Assembly (NCBI GenBank): GCA_016926695.1
Contig: JAFGOB010000066.1
Span: 27,991-91,990 of the forward strand
Direction: 5' to 3'
DNA: 64,000 nucleotides
Source of the DNA: Dehalococcoidales bacterium
Lineage (GTDB): Bacteria; Chloroflexota; Dehalococcoidia; Dehalococcoidales; UBA3254
Translations under genes and position numbers: made by a program
Shown here: positions 1 through 7,761 of the stretch, piece by piece
How the letters are laid out: each line of letters starts with the position of its first letter
Position numbering within the stretch: position 1 is the stretch's first letter
The notes under the pieces: generated by a model
The model's input: the letters and a program-made list of their open reading frames with translations, nothing else
Told to the model about the DNA's origin: nothing
Database searches by the model: none

Positions 1-190
1 GATATTGAGTACGCACTGGCTGAAGATTCAGATCCTTTAAACCGTTTACGAAGGGAATACCGGCTTTATTACTATTCAGCGTCAGAAGCAGTTTATTTGA
101 GCTGAAAATAAACCAGAAGGCCTTGCCGCCGCTATCGGGTTCGCCGCTGACAGCCGGTATATAGTTCTTGTATATGCTCTCCCTTAACAC
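1..190 (-). CDS. nudC: NAD+ diphosphatase (NudC-type Nudix hydrolase), N-terminal part, cut by window edge
   Basis: Only the first 63 codons lie in the window; the gene continues past the left edge. I start it at a GTG (188-190 on the minus strand) with an AGGAAGG ribosome site 12 bases upstream. The peptide has the stretch KAFWFIFSSNKLLL followed by IPFVNGLKDLN, which resembles the N-terminal domain of NADH pyrophosphatases, enzymes that hydrolyse NAD(H) to NMN(H) and AMP. The Nudix box and zinc site would be further on and cannot be seen, so the call rests on N-terminal resemblance only. The gene follows the double cupin-like gene by 41 bases on the same strand and is probably co-transcribed with it. 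Confidence 0.55.
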   Translation of the reverse strand, partial: MLRESIYKNYIPAVSGEPDSGGKAFWFIFSSNKLLLTLNSNKAGIPFVNGLKDLNLQPVRTQY

Positions 191-231
191 TGTGAATTGT
201 ATCCTTCCTCTTAATATTTTCGAAATAGCGG

Positions 232-1113
232 TTAGGCGCTCATAGGTGTGCCGAAAGGACGTATTATGGCAAAGATAAACGGTCTCTCCAGCTTGTTCAC
301 GTGCAAAGGTCCGTGAGGAAACCCCTTCGGCAGCTTGATCAGTGACGGCCTGCTGAAAGAGTGCCACTCCAATTCCTTGCCCATTCCGGTTGCTACCTCG
401 GCGCCGAGGTCGGTCAGGTCATACGGATTCGTTCCCAGAAAGAGGGCAAATTCATCGTAATAAGGATGAACGTGCGGGTTATCCGGCTTGGGTCCAAACC
501 TGTAAGGCGCTTTCCTGATGCTTTCATATGACATATTGAAATTTATTTCATCGCTGATGATGTCAACCATGGACCCGCCCGAATCATCCGGATTATCCGG
601 CCCGTAATGCCACCCGGACTTGCGGTAGAAAGCCAGATGCTGAACGTTCTTGCGGTATTTCGAAGCCCATCCCTGGAAGGGAGATGCCGGCTTGTCCTGG
701 AGTACCGTCGTGGATTTATACTCTCCGGTAATCGAAATGCGCAGAAAGAAAAACCTCCTGTCCATCCTGATAATATTTGCGGGATAATGAGGCAGTCCTT
801 TGGGAACAAAGACCGCTGTGGAAGAGGTGATTTTCTGGATTTCCTTTTCCTCTCCCAGGCAAAGCTCAACTTCTCCCCCCAGATCGCTCAGATCAGACAT
901 GTCCGACCCCATCCAGATCAGGACTTCATTGAAGTCATGTACCACGGATTGCCTGGGTTCGTTCTTTCCGGCTACCCAGTATGTTCCGAAGTCACAGCAC
1001 ACATCCAGACCCAGATAATCGCTGGTAATCCTGGTACACTGCCTGAAATCACCCGGTCCATAATCCTGGAAATTGAGACTTTTGATGTAATGTCCGTGCC
1101 TGTTTTCCGGCAT
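232..1113 (-). CDS. Double cupin-like protein (two tandem copies of the locus-specific cupin family)
   Basis: A 293-residue soluble protein made of two related halves. Each half has the same order: a histidine-rich segment, a G(S/T)(D/N) turn, an acidic E(V/A) strand, a G-x-(E/K)-x-E turn and a (V/L)PKG(L/F)PH motif. In the second half the metal-type ligands look complete (HVHPYYDE, then PKGFPHGP). In the first half the leading HxH is reduced to one His (VVHDFNE). No signal peptide or membrane segment is visible. An AGGAGG ribosome site stands 7 bases before the ATG. The same domain occurs at 2387, 21266, 29238 and, as a remnant, at 58277. Function is unknown; a mononuclear-metal small-molecule binding or sensing role is inferred from the cupin pattern. 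It lies 41 bases upstream of nudC. Confidence 0.75.
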   Translation of the reverse strand: MPENRHGHYIKSLNFQDYGPGDFRQCTRITSDYLGLDVCCDFGTYWVAGKNEPRQSVVHDFNEVLIWMGSDMSDLSDLGGEVELCLGEEKEIQKITSSTAVFVPKGLPHYPANIIRMDRRFFFLRISITGEYKSTTVLQDKPASPFQGWASKYRKNVQHLAFYRKSGWHYGPDNPDDSGGSMVDIISDEINFNMSYESIRKAPYRFGPKPDNPHVHPYYDEFALFLGTNPYDLTDLGAEVATGMGKELEWHSFSRPSLIKLPKGFPHGPLHVNKLERPFIFAIIRPFGTPMSA

Positions 1114-1451
1114 TGTAGCTCCTCCTTTTCATTAAAGCCGATATAAATTATTTCGAAGTGACATACTGCAACAAAACCTGATTGTGTGTTTTATACAAAT
1201 TCGAAGCTTTAAACCGGACCATTTTACATTTAACCAAATTATACACCCTATTCCATGGTGCAACAATACAAATACGAACACTTAAAATGTTTTTCCCTTG
1301 CTGCTATAATAGGGACATAATCGATTGGATAACCCGGTAAAGTCTGCTGGGCGTGGTACCAAAACAAACGCGATTATATACAATACTTTACTATTTATAT
1401 CGTTCTATAGTGACGCTGCCTGTTAAAAAAAATTTAAGGGAGTGAAGACGC
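1114..1451. other. Divergent intergenic region
   Basis: An AT-rich gap between divergently transcribed genes. The rightward side holds an extended -10 promoter (separate entry) and a leader of about 135 bases with short GC-rich helix-prone segments around 1330-1365. I recognise no riboswitch consensus in it. The leftward promoter of the double cupin gene must also lie here, but I could not pick it out. Confidence 0.5.
1282..1310 (+). promoter_or_regulatory. Putative sigma-70 promoter with extended -10
   Basis: TATAAT at 1305-1310 is preceded by TGC, the extended -10 form. TTAAAA at 1282-1287 is a weak -35 at 17-base spacing. It points at the gene starting at 1452 and would give a leader of about 135 bases. 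Confidence 0.5.
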
Positions 1452-2129
1452 ATGTATCTGGTTAAATGTAAACTGATGAAATTTGATGGAGATGAGGAAG
1501 CCTTCCCCTGTCATTTCAGATACGAGATAGGGGATGAGATCTATTATGACGGTGTAAAATTTACCGGACGGGTATGTCCCCACTTGATTATACCCATGAT
1601 GCCGGTGGTTTACGGCGTTCACTGCCTGGGGCACAAATATTCCGAAAATATTGCCTTCCGCTACCGCGGCCTGGACGTTAGAGACCCCTCCATGGCGCGC
1701 TATGACGGAGAGGGCTGGAGACCCAGGAAGTCTCCCCCCGAAGCTCTCGTGCAAAAAACGGGGGGAGTATTGCCCCTTGTATCAACCACTCAAAAAGCCA
1801 GGGGAGCCCATTTTTGTTGCAGTGATAACCGTACACTCGCCCATTTCTCCTGTGAACCTGTGGACCTGAGTGACAGCGAGTTCTGTCAGCCTTTTTACCG
1901 CCGGGCTATCTCCATTCTTGAAAAAATTGAGGCCGAGCCTGGTATTGCGCTGGATGATATACTGAAAAGGTTCAGTGACTTCGAAAAGGAAGAAATTTCA
2001 CCACCGCTTACACCCGTTTTAACCCAGGTCCTCCTGGAGGTACTTTCGGATATGGAGTATATCCGTATAGAGGACTGTCAAGCCCGGGCAACCGGGAAAC
2101 AGCCTCCCAGCCGCCCCAGGATCGGTTGA
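1452..2129 (+). CDS. Hypothetical protein with TIGR04076-like N-terminal half
   Basis: A 225-residue soluble protein, started at an ATG with AAGGGAG ten bases upstream. Residues 1-100 (YEIGDEIYYDG, then RVCPHLIIPMMPVVYG, then GEGWRPR) resemble the small TIGR04076 family: a GDxF/Y strand, a C-P turn and a hydrophobic helix. The match is by eye and weak. The C-terminal 90 residues look helical and acidic (PFYRRAISILEKIEAEPG onward) and could be a winged-helix-like or protein-binding domain. Four cysteines lie in the middle, including a CC pair. It stands alone between two opposite-facing cupin-like loci. Function unknown. Confidence 0.6.
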   Translation: MYLVKCKLMKFDGDEEAFPCHFRYEIGDEIYYDGVKFTGRVCPHLIIPMMPVVYGVHCLGHKYSENIAFRYRGLDVRDPSMARYDGEGWRPRKSPPEALVQKTGGVLPLVSTTQKARGAHFCCSDNRTLAHFSCEPVDLSDSEFCQPFYRRAISILEKIEAEPGIALDDILKRFSDFEKEEISPPLTPVLTQVLLEVLSDMEYIRIEDCQARATGKQPPSRPRIG

Positions 2130-2317
2130 ACGGCGGCAGCCTGGCAGATCAATCGGACTTTACCCGCTCTTTTATCAGCGGACATTCGTCCTCGGACTCC
2201 TGTCCGGAACAAGCAGGAATATTGGAGAAGTATGCGTCTCTCTTATGTTTGCCCTTTGCAGACATGCCTGTATATCCGTAATTGCGGACGATGAAGCCCT
2301 TCCAGGCTTGACATCCA

Positions 2318-2326
2318 TGGTATAAT
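2318..2326 (+). promoter_or_regulatory. Putative extended -10 promoter element
   Basis: TGG followed by TATAAT (2321-2326) sits 60 bases before the cupin-like gene at 2387. A TTGACA at 2308-2313 is too close to act as its -35, so this would be an extended -10 promoter for the cupin/marR pair. Confidence 0.4.
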
Positions 2327-2386
2327 TGTCTCATAAGGCAGTTCGTTTATGTACAACCATTCAGGACATCGAAAAGGAGTTTATTA

Positions 2387-2827
2387 ATGACAGATTCTAT
2401 TTACAGCCGGTACTTTCTCGAAAACGCAGTTAAAGAAATCAGCCCTCAGCCTGGCGAATCGATGAAGGCAATAGTCGTCAATCATGAGTCGTGGCCGGGA
2501 GTAGACGACATAAAGTGTAATTTTGCTTTCATTCCCGTTATGAAACCGGGACTAATGCCGGATCCTCCCCACACGCACGATACGGATGAATTTCTCTACT
2601 TCCTTCCGGGCGATGCCCAGAACATCAATGACTTCCAGGCTGAAATAGAAATTGCTCTGGGAGAACAATGGGAAAAATATGTTATCACAAAGCCAACCGT
2701 ACTCTATATTCCAAGAGGCTTACAGCACTGCCCTCTTTACATAAAAAAAGTAAATAAGCCGTTTTTCTTCGGACATATCATGTCATCACCCAAATACGAG
2801 AAAACATCGAACTCAGACCAAACGTGA
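2387..2827 (+). CDS. Cupin-like protein, single domain (paralogue family)
   Basis: A 146-residue protein with the family pattern HTHDTDEFLYF (about 61-71), an acidic D-F-x-A-E-x-E strand, GEQWEKY and then YIPRGLQHCP (about 109-118). This arrangement of HxH, E and a distal H fits a cupin metal site. An AAAGGAG ribosome site precedes the ATG. Five bases downstream on the same strand is a MarR-type regulator, so the two form an operon. The pairing suggests that the cupin and the regulator respond to the same small molecule, but nothing in the sequence identifies it. Paralogues are at 232, 21266, 29238 and 58277. Confidence 0.75.
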   Translation: MTDSIYSRYFLENAVKEISPQPGESMKAIVVNHESWPGVDDIKCNFAFIPVMKPGLMPDPPHTHDTDEFLYFLPGDAQNINDFQAEIEIALGEQWEKYVITKPTVLYIPRGLQHCPLYIKKVNKPFFFGHIMSSPKYEKTSNSDQT

Positions 2828-2832
2828 GATAG

Positions 2833-3297
2833 ATGAAATACGATAAAGTAACCGATTTCTATACCGATGGAGATAAGGATCATGACCTGTTTCTGCTATT
2901 CTCGCGGGCTCGTTACATGGTATTCAGGGCCAGGGAGAAGGAGCTTCAAAAATGCGGAATAACCCCTGAACAATCACAGATCTTGTTTGTTTCGCAGGGT
3001 CTTGACGGGCAGGTGACGCCTGCCGAAATTGCCCGTTTATACCAGCTTAAACGGCATACCGTATCTTCCATGGTTGCGCGCATGGAGAAGATGGGTTACG
3101 TTAAAAGGGTCAGAGACCTGAAAAGAAAGAACATGATCCGGGTTACCATAACCGAAAAAGGCAGACAATACTATGAATCGTCTCTAAAACGTGAGTCCAT
3201 CCATCGTATAATGAATGTTTTGAATGAAAAAGACCGCGACCACTTTATCAAGTGTCTCAAGAAAATAATCACTCGCGCTCAGGAGGAGCCCTTTTAG
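2833..3297 (+). CDS. MarR-family transcriptional regulator
   Basis: A 154-residue winged-helix protein. The central part (VTPAEIARLYQLKRHTVS, then MVARMEKMGYVKRVRD, then the wing RKNMIRVTITEKG) is the typical MarR DNA-binding domain, flanked by N- and C-terminal dimerisation helices. MarR proteins are usually dimeric repressors released by small, often aromatic ligands. It sits five bases after a cupin-like gene, with a terminator just downstream at 3375. No clear palindromic operator was identified upstream of the pair. The target is probably its own operon or a neighbouring transport or aromatic-metabolism gene, by analogy only. Confidence 0.88.
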   Translation: MKYDKVTDFYTDGDKDHDLFLLFSRARYMVFRAREKELQKCGITPEQSQILFVSQGLDGQVTPAEIARLYQLKRHTVSSMVARMEKMGYVKRVRDLKRKNMIRVTITEKGRQYYESSLKRESIHRIMNVLNEKDRDHFIKCLKKIITRAQEEPF

Positions 3298-3310
3298 CTG
3301 AGTAACACCT

Positions 3311-3350
3311 CCTTTTCCTCTCCCCAAACGCGGGAGAGGACTAAGGGGGC
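3311..3350. repeat. Dispersed palindromic intergenic repeat, copy A (short)
   Basis: Contains the perfect inverted repeat TCCTCTCCC / GGGAGAGGA (3316-3324 with 3332-3340) followed by CTAAGGGGGCAC. The same 'CCTCTCCCC ... AAGGGGGCA' layout recurs near 13061, 41352 and 52650. Confidence 0.6.
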
Positions 3351-3374
3351 ACAATTGAAATCACCCTCATCAAA

Positions 3375-3402
3375 CTTCTCCCCTCAAGGGAGAAGAATTT
3401 TT
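3375..3402 (+). terminator. Rho-independent terminator after marR
   Basis: A perfect 8-base-pair stem CTTCTCCC / GGGAGAAG with loop CTCAA, followed by AATTTTT. It lies between two convergent genes and would stop the cupin/marR transcript. Confidence 0.75.
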
Positions 3403-3411
3403 CGATTGTTG

Positions 3412-4218
3412 CTAACGTTGTACCACTGTCTTACTTAACAGACCGATTAATGCTTCCAGCGGCAGCCGTTCCCTGGTCTTGGCCAGAAAGCCGCTTTTAT
3501 GGGCAAATTCTACTTCCGGACAGTCCGAGATCAGTGTAAAGTCCACCGGTGTTCCTTCATACCTGAAAAGACGCCAGCCATTGCCCTGCCTGTCCAAGGA
3601 TATGATTATATCGGGCGGACTTTCACACAGCCTGCGAAACTCTTCGAGTCCGTATGACTCCCTGGTTTCACCTATCGCTGCGGTTATACCCGCTATGGAT
3701 ATCCTCCGGGCGCTTTTCCAGAAATCTATCTGGTATTTAAGCTTGCGGGCATTCTCTATCAGGAAAATACCGAAAGACCTGAGCAGCGGTAATGAATCTT
3801 GAGGTACTGAGGAAAAAACGTCTGTCAGCCAGTCTTCCACTGGATTGCGGTTTATCAGGTCGTCTCCGGCTCCGAATATTGCGGAGCTTCTAGCCGGACC
3901 TATACGGTCAACGCTGTCCTTGAACCGCCACCATGGCATCACTGAAAGAGTCTGTTCCAGTCCCAGATACCGGGCCGCCAGAACAAAAGATGCCGGACAG
4001 TCCAGTGACTGATGATGATCGAAATTACGTTTCTCCGGTTCATACCGGTTGCCGGTATCGATTACCCAGACTGCCGGATCCTCCAGCTCCGCTACGGAAG
4101 GGTCTCTCCGCTCAACCCTGAACTCACCGTCTGTATCGACCGCCAGTAACAGGCTGATCGCTGTGACTTCATCAAAATGCGCGTTCCCGGCGTGAGTAAC
4201 GATCAATTGCATGTTCAA
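3412..4218 (-). CDS. MYG1/UPF0160-family metal-dependent hydrolase
   Basis: A 268-residue protein. The N-terminal motif THAGNAHFDEVTA (about 8-20) and the later FDHHQS motif (about 66-71) are the signatures of the MYG1 family, which is related to DHH phosphoesterases and binds divalent metal. Human MYG1 is a nuclease; the bacterial members are little studied. The length is slightly below the usual 290-330 residues. The start codon overlaps the end of tex by 4 bases (ATGA-type overlap at 4215-4218), so the two are translationally coupled. The exact substrate is unknown. Confidence 0.8.
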   Translation of the reverse strand: MNMQLIVTHAGNAHFDEVTAISLLLAVDTDGEFRVERRDPSVAELEDPAVWVIDTGNRYEPEKRNFDHHQSLDCPASFVLAARYLGLEQTLSVMPWWRFKDSVDRIGPARSSAIFGAGDDLINRNPVEDWLTDVFSSVPQDSLPLLRSFGIFLIENARKLKYQIDFWKSARRISIAGITAAIGETRESYGLEEFRRLCESPPDIIISLDRQGNGWRLFRYEGTPVDFTLISDCPEVEFAHKSGFLAKTRERLPLEALIGLLSKTVVQR

Positions 4219-6389
4219 TCCTCTCCCGCCGGTACCTTTTCTTCCCGGACTTGGGGTTCTTTAAGCATTGAAAGGACAATACGCCCTCGCTGAACATCGA
4301 CTTCCACTACTGTTACTTCAACTTTTTGCTGTATTTTGACCACTTCCGCTGGATTTTTCACAAACCGTTCCGCCAGTCTGCTGATGTGCACCAGTCCGTC
4401 CTGGTGTACGCCTATATCCACAAAAGCTCCGAAGCTGGTAATATTGGTTACAATCCCTTTAAGCTTCATACCCGCTTTCAGTTGATCGATGCTGTTTATT
4501 CCGGCTGTGAAGTTAAAGACCTCGAATTGTTCTCGTGGGTCCCGGCCCGGTTTTTTAAGCTCCTGTAGAATATCCAGCAGCGTCGGTATGCCGACATCCC
4601 CCTCGATGTAGTTGTCCAAGACGATTTTTCCTCTTACTTCTTCGCTTTCCATCAGCTCCCGCACCGAGCATTTGATATCCCTGGCCATGCGGTTGACAAG
4701 TGTATAATTCTCGGGATGAATGGCGCTGGTATCCAGGGGATTTTCAGAGTCGCGTATGCGCAGGAACCCGGCCGCCTGTTCAAAGGCCTTTTGACCGAGA
4801 CGGGGTACCTTTTTCAGTTCCTGTCGGCTTTTAAACGCCCCGTTCTGGTTGCGGTATTCTACAATGTTTTTAGCCAGAGCGGGCCCGATGCCGGAGACAT
4901 AGGTCAGGATCTGCTTGCTGGCGGTATTGACCTCCACCCCTACCCTGTTGACACAGCTTATTACCACATCGTCCAGGCTCTGTTTAAGCCTGCCCTGGTC
5001 CACATCATGCTGGTATTGGCCTACCCCCATGGACTTCGGATCGATCTTTACCAGTTCTGCCAGGGGGTCCATCAATCTCCGTCCGATGGATACCGCACCC
5101 CTGACGGTAATGTCATAATCAGGGAATTCTTCCCTGGCAACCTCCGATGCGGAATAGATCGAGGCCCCGCTCTCATTTACCATTATCGTAATTATTGAGT
5201 CCGGCAAATCGAGACCGCGGATAAAAGCCTCGGTCTCACGACCGGCGGTACCGTTTCCTATGGCAATAGCTTCAATCTTGAACTTATCGACCATATCCAT
5301 GACGGCTTTCCCGGCTTCCTCCGCCAGCTTTTTTGACAAGGTGGGAAATATGGTGGTGTTATACAGTAATTTGCCCTGGGGATCAAGACAGACCACCTTG
5401 CAGCCTGTACGATAACCCGGGTCAATCGCCATTACGGTGCTGGATCCCAGGGGAGATGCCATAAGCAGCTCATGCAGGTTCTGCCCGAAGATGCGGATAG
5501 CCTCGGTATCAGCCCGTACCTTTATTTCATGGCGGACATCGGTCTCCAGCGAAGGGGCAAGCAGTCTCTGGTAGCTGTCTTCCATTGCCATGATTACCTG
5601 GTCGGAACATGGATTCCGGCCTTTGATAAAATGCCTGAATAGCAGCGATAAAGCCTTTTCCTCCTCAGGACGGATGCAAAGCTGTAGATATCCCTCAGCT
5701 TCACCCCTGAATACCGCCAGTATCCTGTGTCCCGGCATTCTGCCTGCGAGTTCATTTACCTCATAATAGTCGCGGTATTTTGTTCCTTCCTCCTCTTTGC
5801 CCTTTACCACTCTCGATTGTAATATACCCTCATCATAAAAAACCTGCCTGAGCGTTTGGCGGGCGCCGACATCTTCGTTGATCATCTCGGCAATAATGTC
5901 CCTCGCGCCGGCCAGGGCTTCCTCCGTTGAGTTGACTCCTTTTTCTTTATCAATAAAGGCCGCAGCTTCCTGCTCAGGATCGGTCCCGTCGTCCTGTTGC
6001 ATTATCAGCAACGCCAGCGGTTCCAGCCCTTTCTCACGGGCTATGGTAGCCCGGGTACGCCGCTTGGGCCGGTAAGGTAAATAGATATCCTCCAGCGCAG
6101 TCAATGTCTCCGCCGACAGGATCGCCTCTTTCAACTCTTCCGTAAGCAGTTCCCTTTCCTCAAGTGAGTTTAGTATCGCTTCCCGCCGCTTATCCAGTTC
6201 AGCCAGTTGGACCAGCCGGTCGCGGACTTTTGTGATCACGACCTCATCCAGTGAACCGGTCTTTTCCTTGCGGTAACGTGCGATGAAGGGTACCGAAGCC
6301 CCTTCATTTATCAGCGATTCAACGGAATCGACCTGCCATGGCTTTATCCCGATTTCACCGGCTATCCGCTCAATATTCGATTCATTCAT
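4215..6389 (-). CDS. tex: Tex-family RNA-binding transcription accessory protein
   Basis: A 724-residue protein of normal Tex length. In order: an N-terminal helical region with VPFIARYRKEKTG (about 33-45); a YqgF/RNase H-like domain (AIDPGYRTGCKVVCLD, about 320-335); helix-hairpin-helix repeats (YVSGIGPALAKNIVEYR, then LKKVPRLGQKAFEQAAGF); and a C-terminal S1 RNA-binding domain (about 640-710, with GIVTNITSFGAFVDIGVHQD). Tex binds nucleic acid and influences transcription and RNA turnover. It is followed by the overlapping MYG1-type gene. The gap to the upstream SDR gene on the same strand is 284 bases and contains a large inverted repeat, so the two are probably separate units. Confidence 0.95.
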   Translation of the reverse strand: MNESNIERIAGEIGIKPWQVDSVESLINEGASVPFIARYRKEKTGSLDEVVITKVRDRLVQLAELDKRREAILNSLEERELLTEELKEAILSAETLTALEDIYLPYRPKRRTRATIAREKGLEPLALLIMQQDDGTDPEQEAAAFIDKEKGVNSTEEALAGARDIIAEMINEDVGARQTLRQVFYDEGILQSRVVKGKEEEGTKYRDYYEVNELAGRMPGHRILAVFRGEAEGYLQLCIRPEEEKALSLLFRHFIKGRNPCSDQVIMAMEDSYQRLLAPSLETDVRHEIKVRADTEAIRIFGQNLHELLMASPLGSSTVMAIDPGYRTGCKVVCLDPQGKLLYNTTIFPTLSKKLAEEAGKAVMDMVDKFKIEAIAIGNGTAGRETEAFIRGLDLPDSIITIMVNESGASIYSASEVAREEFPDYDITVRGAVSIGRRLMDPLAELVKIDPKSMGVGQYQHDVDQGRLKQSLDDVVISCVNRVGVEVNTASKQILTYVSGIGPALAKNIVEYRNQNGAFKSRQELKKVPRLGQKAFEQAAGFLRIRDSENPLDTSAIHPENYTLVNRMARDIKCSVRELMESEEVRGKIVLDNYIEGDVGIPTLLDILQELKKPGRDPREQFEVFNFTAGINSIDQLKAGMKLKGIVTNITSFGAFVDIGVHQDGLVHISRLAERFVKNPAEVVKIQQKVEVTVVEVDVQRGRIVLSMLKEPQVREEKVPAGED

Positions 6390-6584
6390 TGCTGCTAACT
6401 TCTTTTCTGTTGATTGTCTGAAACAATTGTCAATTAACCCTCACCTTTAAAACTGACCGGAGGTCTTTCCCTCATAACATAATCACTTTGAAAAGGCAGA
6501 TGACAGGCAAGATCAGCCATGACAAATCGGACCGGCGCCTGTCACGATACCTGGTAACTCCTTTTATCAGTCACAAATACCACA

Positions 6585-6648
6585 TACCGGCAGTAACCGC
6601 TGGCACCCGGCATCGAAAATACTCAAAACCGGGCGGTTGCTGCCGGTA
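6585..6648. repeat. Imperfect 15-base inverted repeat between SDR and tex
   Basis: TACCGGCAGTAACCG at 6585-6599 pairs with CGGTTGCTGCCGGTA at 6634-6648, with one mismatch and a 34-base spacer. It can form a long hairpin in either strand's RNA. There is no U-run directly after it on the minus strand, so it is not a textbook terminator. The remainder of 6390-6673 holds no gene I can support. Confidence 0.6.
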
Positions 6649-6673
6649 TACTTCAATTACATCCTTCCAGCTG

Positions 6674-7471
6674 CTACATTACCGACCCGCCTGAAACATG
6701 GAAGACCTGTCCTGTAACATAACCGGTAACATCCGAAGCCATGAAAACAACGGCATTGGCGATATCAGGTGCCGTACCGATTCTTCCCAATGGCATCATT
6801 TTGGACATTTTCTCACTGCTTTCCTTTATTTGCTCCGGCGTCGGAGGCGGCAGCCCTTCCCTCAGTACCGCTCCGAAATTGGTCTTGGCCGGTCCGGGGG
6901 CCACACAGTTTACACGTATACCTGACCCCGCTTCTGTAAAAGCCAGTTGTTTGGTAAAAACATCGATCGCAGCCTTTGAAATGGCATACATACCCACACC
7001 CATACTGTACTGGTGAGTGCTGCCTGAACCTACATTTACGATAACACCATGCTTTTTATCTTTCATGTAAGGAAGAACAGCCTTGCTGACCAGCATCGTA
7101 CCGAAAAGGTTCAGTCTGATCTGCCTTTCCCACATCTCATCCTCTTGAACCTCCAGGGGGGTATTGTCTTTGTGCAAAATAGCTCCGGCTACATTACATA
7201 GAATATCTATCTTGCCGAATTCATCAATGACCTTTTTCACCATGGCATTGACTTCATCCTTTTTCGTAATGTCCGCCTTGATTGCTATACATTTACTCCC
7301 CAGGCCGTTCACCGCCGCGGCTGTTTTTTCAACATCTTCCAGGTTGATATCGGTCACGGCCAGGCTTTCACATCCTTCCCTGGCCATGAGAAGAGCTATC
7401 TCTTTACCGAAACCCACCTGGCTTCCAGCTCCAGTTACAAGAGCAACCTTTCCTTTAAAACCCAGGTCCAT
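6674..7471 (-). CDS. SDR-family NAD(P)-dependent oxidoreductase
   Basis: A 265-residue classical short-chain dehydrogenase. It has the nucleotide-binding TGAGSQVGFG motif (about 14-23), an acidic residue after the second strand (VTDINLED) that favours NAD, the CNVAGA motif, the catalytic serine strand VNVGSGST, and the YAISK catalytic Tyr/Lys pair. It ends in GYVTGQVFHVSGG, close to the family's usual YVTGQVLxVDGG end. The substrate cannot be predicted. It is transcribed toward tex and diverges from glnA. Confidence 0.9.
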   Translation of the reverse strand: MDLGFKGKVALVTGAGSQVGFGKEIALLMAREGCESLAVTDINLEDVEKTAAAVNGLGSKCIAIKADITKKDEVNAMVKKVIDEFGKIDILCNVAGAILHKDNTPLEVQEDEMWERQIRLNLFGTMLVSKAVLPYMKDKKHGVIVNVGSGSTHQYSMGVGMYAISKAAIDVFTKQLAFTEAGSGIRVNCVAPGPAKTNFGAVLREGLPPPTPEQIKESSEKMSKMMPLGRIGTAPDIANAVVFMASDVTGYVTGQVFHVSGGSVM

Positions 7472-7761
7472 ATTGCCTCCTCATAATAATTATTTTGTAA
7501 TTCACTTTAAAGAAGCTTGTGTTGTTAGAATAGCAGAGTTTTCTAAAGGACTCAAGATTGAAGAGGTATTCGCATTTTGCCACGCTATCCTTGTATTATA
7601 TAATATAACTAAAAACTCGGGAGGGACAAACAGGTACACAATTGCTAAGTTGAATCTTTAAGGTATAAAGGATATGTACCGGGGAACGGTAAAAATGATC
7701 TGCCTTTTTACCGGCAGGATTAGAGTTGATGTCCTGAGAAAGAGTGAAAACAGGAGAAAAA

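Noticed and set aside
607..1146. Long open frame antisense to the double cupin gene
   Set aside because: It mirrors the minus-strand coding gene, has no recognisable domain and no ribosome site; the minus-strand frame carries a clear duplicated domain.
2308..2326. TTGACA/TATAAT pair before the cupin gene
   Set aside because: The spacing is only 7 bases, so the TTGACA cannot be the -35; only the extended -10 is kept.
2149..2334. Small minus-strand frame of 61 codons
   Set aside because: No family resemblance or ribosome site, and it covers the likely promoter region of the cupin/marR pair.
6488..6694. Plus-strand frame of 68 codons between tex and SDR
   Set aside because: No recognisable sequence; it spans the inverted repeat and overlaps the end of the SDR gene.
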